A stretch of 64,000 nucleotides of DNA from Verrucomicrobiota bacterium (GTDB lineage: Bacteria; Verrucomicrobiota; Verrucomicrobiia; Chthoniobacterales; Xiphinematobacteraceae), in the NCBI GenBank assembly GCA_023269545.1, contig JAHFTB010000008.1:34102-98101 (forward strand). The letters are read 5' to 3'. Positions 61,374 to 64,000 of this stretch are shown here, in pieces (position 1 is the stretch's first letter; every line of letters begins with the position of its first letter). Below the pieces are notes generated by a model. The model saw nothing but the letters and a program-made list of their open reading frames with translations, ran no database searches and had not been told where the DNA came from. A program made the position numbers and the translations under genes.

Positions 61374-62477
61374 GTGAAAGTCCCATACCTTGATCTTCCG
61401 GCGCAGATTGCTTCACTTCGGCGAGAAATCGATGAAGCATTGGCGCAAGCCATTGATCATTGCAGCTTTTGCCTGGGGCCTGACGTGGTTCATTTCGAGC
61501 GGCAATTTGCGGAATTTTGTGGAGTCCGTCATGCCGTAGCCGTGAACAGTGGGACGTCTGCATTACACCTGGCCCTTCTTCTTCTCGGTGTAGGGCCGGG
61601 TGATGAAGTCATCACTACACCTTATACATTCATCGCGACAAGTTGGGCGATTTCCTACGTCGGAGCGCGGCCCGTATATGTGGATATCGACGACGCCACC
61701 TTTAATATCGATGTGGATCAAGTCGAAAAAGCCATCACGTCAAAAACGAAAGCGATCCTCCCCGTACATCTCTATGGGCTCCCCTGCGATCTCCATTCAT
61801 TATTAAAAATCGCATCCAAACACGCTCTTCCCATTGTCGAAGATGCGGCTCAAGCTCATGGAGCCACTTATCAAGGGCGTGTGGTGGGGTCCTTTGGCAA
61901 AGTCAATTGTTTCAGTTTCTACCCCGCAAAAAATCTCGGCGCTTTAGGCGAAGGAGGAGCACTCGTAACAGATGAGGATACTCTTGCAACGCGTGCTCGA
62001 TCTCTCCGTGAACACGGAGCGACACAACGCTATCACCATGACGAAATTGGCTACAACTACCGCATGGAAGGTATCCAAGGAGCGGTACTAGGAATAAAAC
62101 TGAAGTACTTGGCCGATTGGACTGATGCCCGCCGCAGAGTGGCAAAACGATATTCCCAGTTCCTTGCCAATACGCCTCTTCGCCTCCCTCTTGAGCCACC
62201 AGGGAGTCGCAGTGCCTGGCATCTTTATACCGTTCGACATCCGCGGCGGGATCCCCTCAAAAGATTTTTGGAAAAACAAGAAATAGGATCCGGTTTACAC
62301 TATCCTCTCCCATTGCATCTTCAGAAATGCTACGCTTCCTTAGGATACCACACAGGGGATTTTCCAGTAGCGGAGCGTGCAGCTAATGAATGCCTCAGCC
62401 TTCCGATTTATCCGGAACTTTCTGACGAACAAATTGATTTCACCTGCGCTCAAATTCATCGCTTTTTTTCAAAATAA
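61374..62477 (+). CDS. DegT/DnrJ/EryC1-family sugar aminotransferase
   Basis: A 367-residue PLP enzyme that aminates keto-sugars of nucleotide sugars. Motifs: VPYLDLPAQIASLRREIDEA, VNSGTSALHLALLLLGVGPGDEV, IVEDAAQAHGATYQG and the Schiff-base lysine in FSFYPAKNLGALGEGGAL, then YNYRMEGIQGAVL. Starts with GTG in the context CGGAGTGAA. The substrate is not defined; the gene follows the glycosyltransferase run after 65 bases and would supply an amino sugar to the same glycan. Confidence 0.9.
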   Translation: MKVPYLDLPAQIASLRREIDEALAQAIDHCSFCLGPDVVHFERQFAEFCGVRHAVAVNSGTSALHLALLLLGVGPGDEVITTPYTFIATSWAISYVGARPVYVDIDDATFNIDVDQVEKAITSKTKAILPVHLYGLPCDLHSLLKIASKHALPIVEDAAQAHGATYQGRVVGSFGKVNCFSFYPAKNLGALGEGGALVTDEDTLATRARSLREHGATQRYHHDEIGYNYRMEGIQGAVLGIKLKYLADWTDARRRVAKRYSQFLANTPLRLPLEPPGSRSAWHLYTVRHPRRDPLKRFLEKQEIGSGLHYPLPLHLQKCYASLGYHTGDFPVAERAANECLSLPIYPELSDEQIDFTCAQIHRFFSK

Positions 62478-62601
62478 AAAGCAATGCCGAATTGATGATG
62501 AAGGTAGCGGCGGGGAGGGGTGTTTTCTGGTATCGAGAAGTGGGATGAATGTGCTGGCGTAGAGCAGGCAAGGTGGTGAGCAGGTCTTTTTTTTCGCCTT
62601 G

Positions 62602-62811
62602 TCAGAAATTATAATTTACTCCGAAGAGAACGCCATGAGAGACAATTTGCCCGCCTCCGAATTGGGGATTATAATAGGCATAAGCGCCAAAGCGGGGTCC
62701 TATTTGAGCGGTGACACCGGCAACCCCGAAAGCATTATTGCGTGCTCCATTTTGACTATAGAAATAGAAAGGCACCCCCGAGCCCAGGGCTGCCTCATTA
62801 AAAACAGATTG
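62602..62811 (-). pseudogene. Decayed 3' end of a second autotransporter gene
   Basis: Translating the minus strand gives about 69 residues closely matching the end of the autotransporter at 16704-19985: ARNNAFGVAGVTAQIGPRFG, AYYNPQFGGGQIVSHG, ending VNYNF and a stop codon. Only the last part of the outer-membrane barrel remains. Upstream of about 62811 the similarity stops, shortly before the ISAs1-type transposase. The gene was thus cut by an insertion or deletion. Confidence 0.85.
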
Positions 62812-64000
62812 AAAAATAAAGAGATGGGGGTTGCAAATTGACGCAAATGATTCGACATGAATCGGGATAAAAAAAGGAGAATGGGTTTATTGACTTTTTA
62901 AAAGGAATACCAGATCACCGAATAGACAGAAGAAAGCTGCATAAAGCAGAAGAAATTTTGTTGATAGTATTTTGTGGTATGGTTTGCGGATGTGAGAGTT
63001 GGAAGAATTTTGAAACATTTGCGGAAATAAAACTTGAGTATTTAAGGAAGTATTTTTCATATCAGAATGGGGTGCCTAGTGATGATACTTTCCGACGTTT
63101 TTTTCGAGCATTAGATCCGCAAGTATTTGAAACGTGTTTTATAAATTGGGTACGTTCCTTTCAGATTGATCTTGAAAATAAAGTTATTGCTATTGATGGT
63201 AAAACATCTCGGCGTAGTTTTGGTGGAGAAAATGTCAAGCCATTACATTTAATCAGTGCTTTTGTTAGCGAGATAGGCATCAGTTTAGGGCAATTAAAAA
63301 CAGAGGAGAAAAGTAATGAAATTACTGCCATCCCTCAACTCTTAGAAGTTCTGGATATTAAAAACTCAATAATCACGCTTGATGCGATGGGATGCCAAAC
63401 TCAGATTGTAAAAAAGATTACGGAAAAAGAAGCTGACTATGTGATTGCCTTAAAAGGCAATCAAGGGAGACTGAATGAAGATGTACGTTCCATCTTTGAA
63501 GAACATCCCAATGACGCCACCTTTTCAACGCACCATGAAGATAATAAAGGCCATGGGAGAAAGGAATATCGCAAATGCATTGTGGGATCAAATATCGATT
63601 GGCTACAAAAGCGCCATCAGGAATGGAGCAATTTGAAAAACATCATAAAAATAGAAACTCGACGTGAAATAAAAGGCAAAATAGAAACAGAAAATCGCTA
63701 TTATATTAGCAGCTCAGAGTTATCTCCTCAGAAACTTCTTCATGCAATTCGAAGCCATTGGGGAATTGAAAATAAATTACATTGGGTCTTAGATGTTGTT
63801 TTTAATGATGATCAATCTCGAATTCGTAACGGCAATGCGCCTAGAAATATAGCAATTGTAAAAAAAACTGTACTGAATTTGCTGCAAATCACAAAAAAAG
63901 AAAAAGATCTTAAATGGGTGAGTTTAAAATGTATGCGAAAAATCTCCGGATGGGATCATGATTTCTTAGATCAGGTTATTATGGCTCGTTTTTAATGAGG
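62812..64000 (+). mobile_element. ISAs1-family insertion sequence (partial, right end outside window)
   Basis: Contains one transposase gene (62889-63995). The left boundary is somewhere between the end of autotransporter similarity (62811) and the transposase start; I could not identify terminal repeats, since the right end lies outside the window. Confidence 0.65.
62889..63995 (+). CDS. ISAs1-family transposase
   Basis: DDE transposase. Visible motifs: ILLIVFCGMVCGCESWKNFE, NGVPSDDTFRRFFRALDPQ, VIAIDGKTSRRSFGG (first Asp), ITLDAMGCQTQIV (second Asp), DYVIALKGNQG, and HAIRSHWGIENKLHWVLDV (Glu). Similarity to the family starts at FIDFLKGIPDHRIDRRKLHK, upstream of the first normal start codon (TTG at 62958). 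Reading from ATT 62889, with AAGGAG upstream at 62874, gives 368 residues, the family size. Either a rare ATT start or a small mutation near a lost ATG must be assumed. Confidence 0.85.
   Translation: MDFLKGIPDHRIDRRKLHKAEEILLIVFCGMVCGCESWKNFETFAEIKLEYLRKYFSYQNGVPSDDTFRRFFRALDPQVFETCFINWVRSFQIDLENKVIAIDGKTSRRSFGGENVKPLHLISAFVSEIGISLGQLKTEEKSNEITAIPQLLEVLDIKNSIITLDAMGCQTQIVKKITEKEADYVIALKGNQGRLNEDVRSIFEEHPNDATFSTHHEDNKGHGRKEYRKCIVGSNIDWLQKRHQEWSNLKNIIKIETRREIKGKIETENRYYISSSELSPQKLLHAIRSHWGIENKLHWVLDVVFNDDQSRIRNGNAPRNIAIVKKTVLNLLQITKKEKDLKWVSLKCMRKISGWDHDFLDQVIMARF

Noticed and set aside
1..64000. tRNA or rRNA genes
   Set aside because: I looked for GTTCGAATC-type T-loops and paired acceptor stems in the intergenic regions. 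GAGTTCGAA sequences at 20232 and 22160 belong to family C repeats and lack a cloverleaf.

Overview
The window looks like a chromosomal segment of a host-associated, Gram-negative member of the PVC superphylum, most likely Verrucomicrobiota (Opitutae-like). This is inferred from gene content only. The clues are a fused SecDF with YajC, a protein-arginine-kinase set mcsA-mcsB-clpC, an EF-P with a PGN tip, a prepilin peptidase with a large internal insert, an autotransporter with PATR-type repeats, and several proteins that resemble secreted effectors (an ankyrin repeat end, a 125-residue repeat protein, Ser/Thr/Asn-rich proteins without signal peptides). No rRNA, tRNA or CRISPR array was found.

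Layout. 1-5.3 kb: ankyrin protein tail, then on the minus strand an RsbU-like phosphatase overlapping grpE and dnaJ, a STAS protein and a lipoprotein. 5.3-13.7 kb (plus): prepilin peptidase, MsbA-type ABC exporter, purH, pdxJ, bioF, gatC, gatA. 13.9-20 kb: mdh and HU (minus, both with clear terminators), gamma-carbonic-anhydrase-like protein, bifunctional nuclease, and a large autotransporter (minus). 20.3-27.5 kb (plus): transaldolase, a secreted LTxxQ-like protein, and ilvE-mcsA-mcsB-clpC as one tight operon. 27.5-30.7 kb is accessory: an AAA/winged-helix ATPase gene bracketed by inverted copies of miniature elements, then the 125-residue repeat protein. 30.8-36.7 kb (minus): GNAT protein, glycosyltransferase, SDR protein, rpsU, secDF, yajC. 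37-41.8 kb: unknown effector-like genes, an alpha/beta hydrolase and a glycosyltransferase. 41.8-52.1 kb: kdsD, efp, a membrane metalloprotease-like protein, a MidA-type methyltransferase, DUF885 peptidase, alanine dehydrogenase, proA, acylphosphatase, bioD. 52.2-62.5 kb: one long plus-strand run of glycosyltransferases with a sulfotransferase, an SDR protein and a DegT aminotransferase, probably building a modified surface glycan. 62.6-64 kb: a decayed second autotransporter end next to an ISAs1-family transposase.

The most distinctive structure is in the intergenic DNA. At least four families of small, non-coding repeats recur. Family A (80-90 bp) has about 13-bp terminal inverted repeats and 7-bp target duplications, so it is a real miniature transposable element. 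Families B (about 60 bp), C (about 150 bp or solo ends) and D (about 65 bp) are also inverted-repeat elements; one D copy lies inside the 3' coding end of a glycosyltransferase gene. The AAA ATPase gene additionally carries six tandem 10-bp units running into its start codon.
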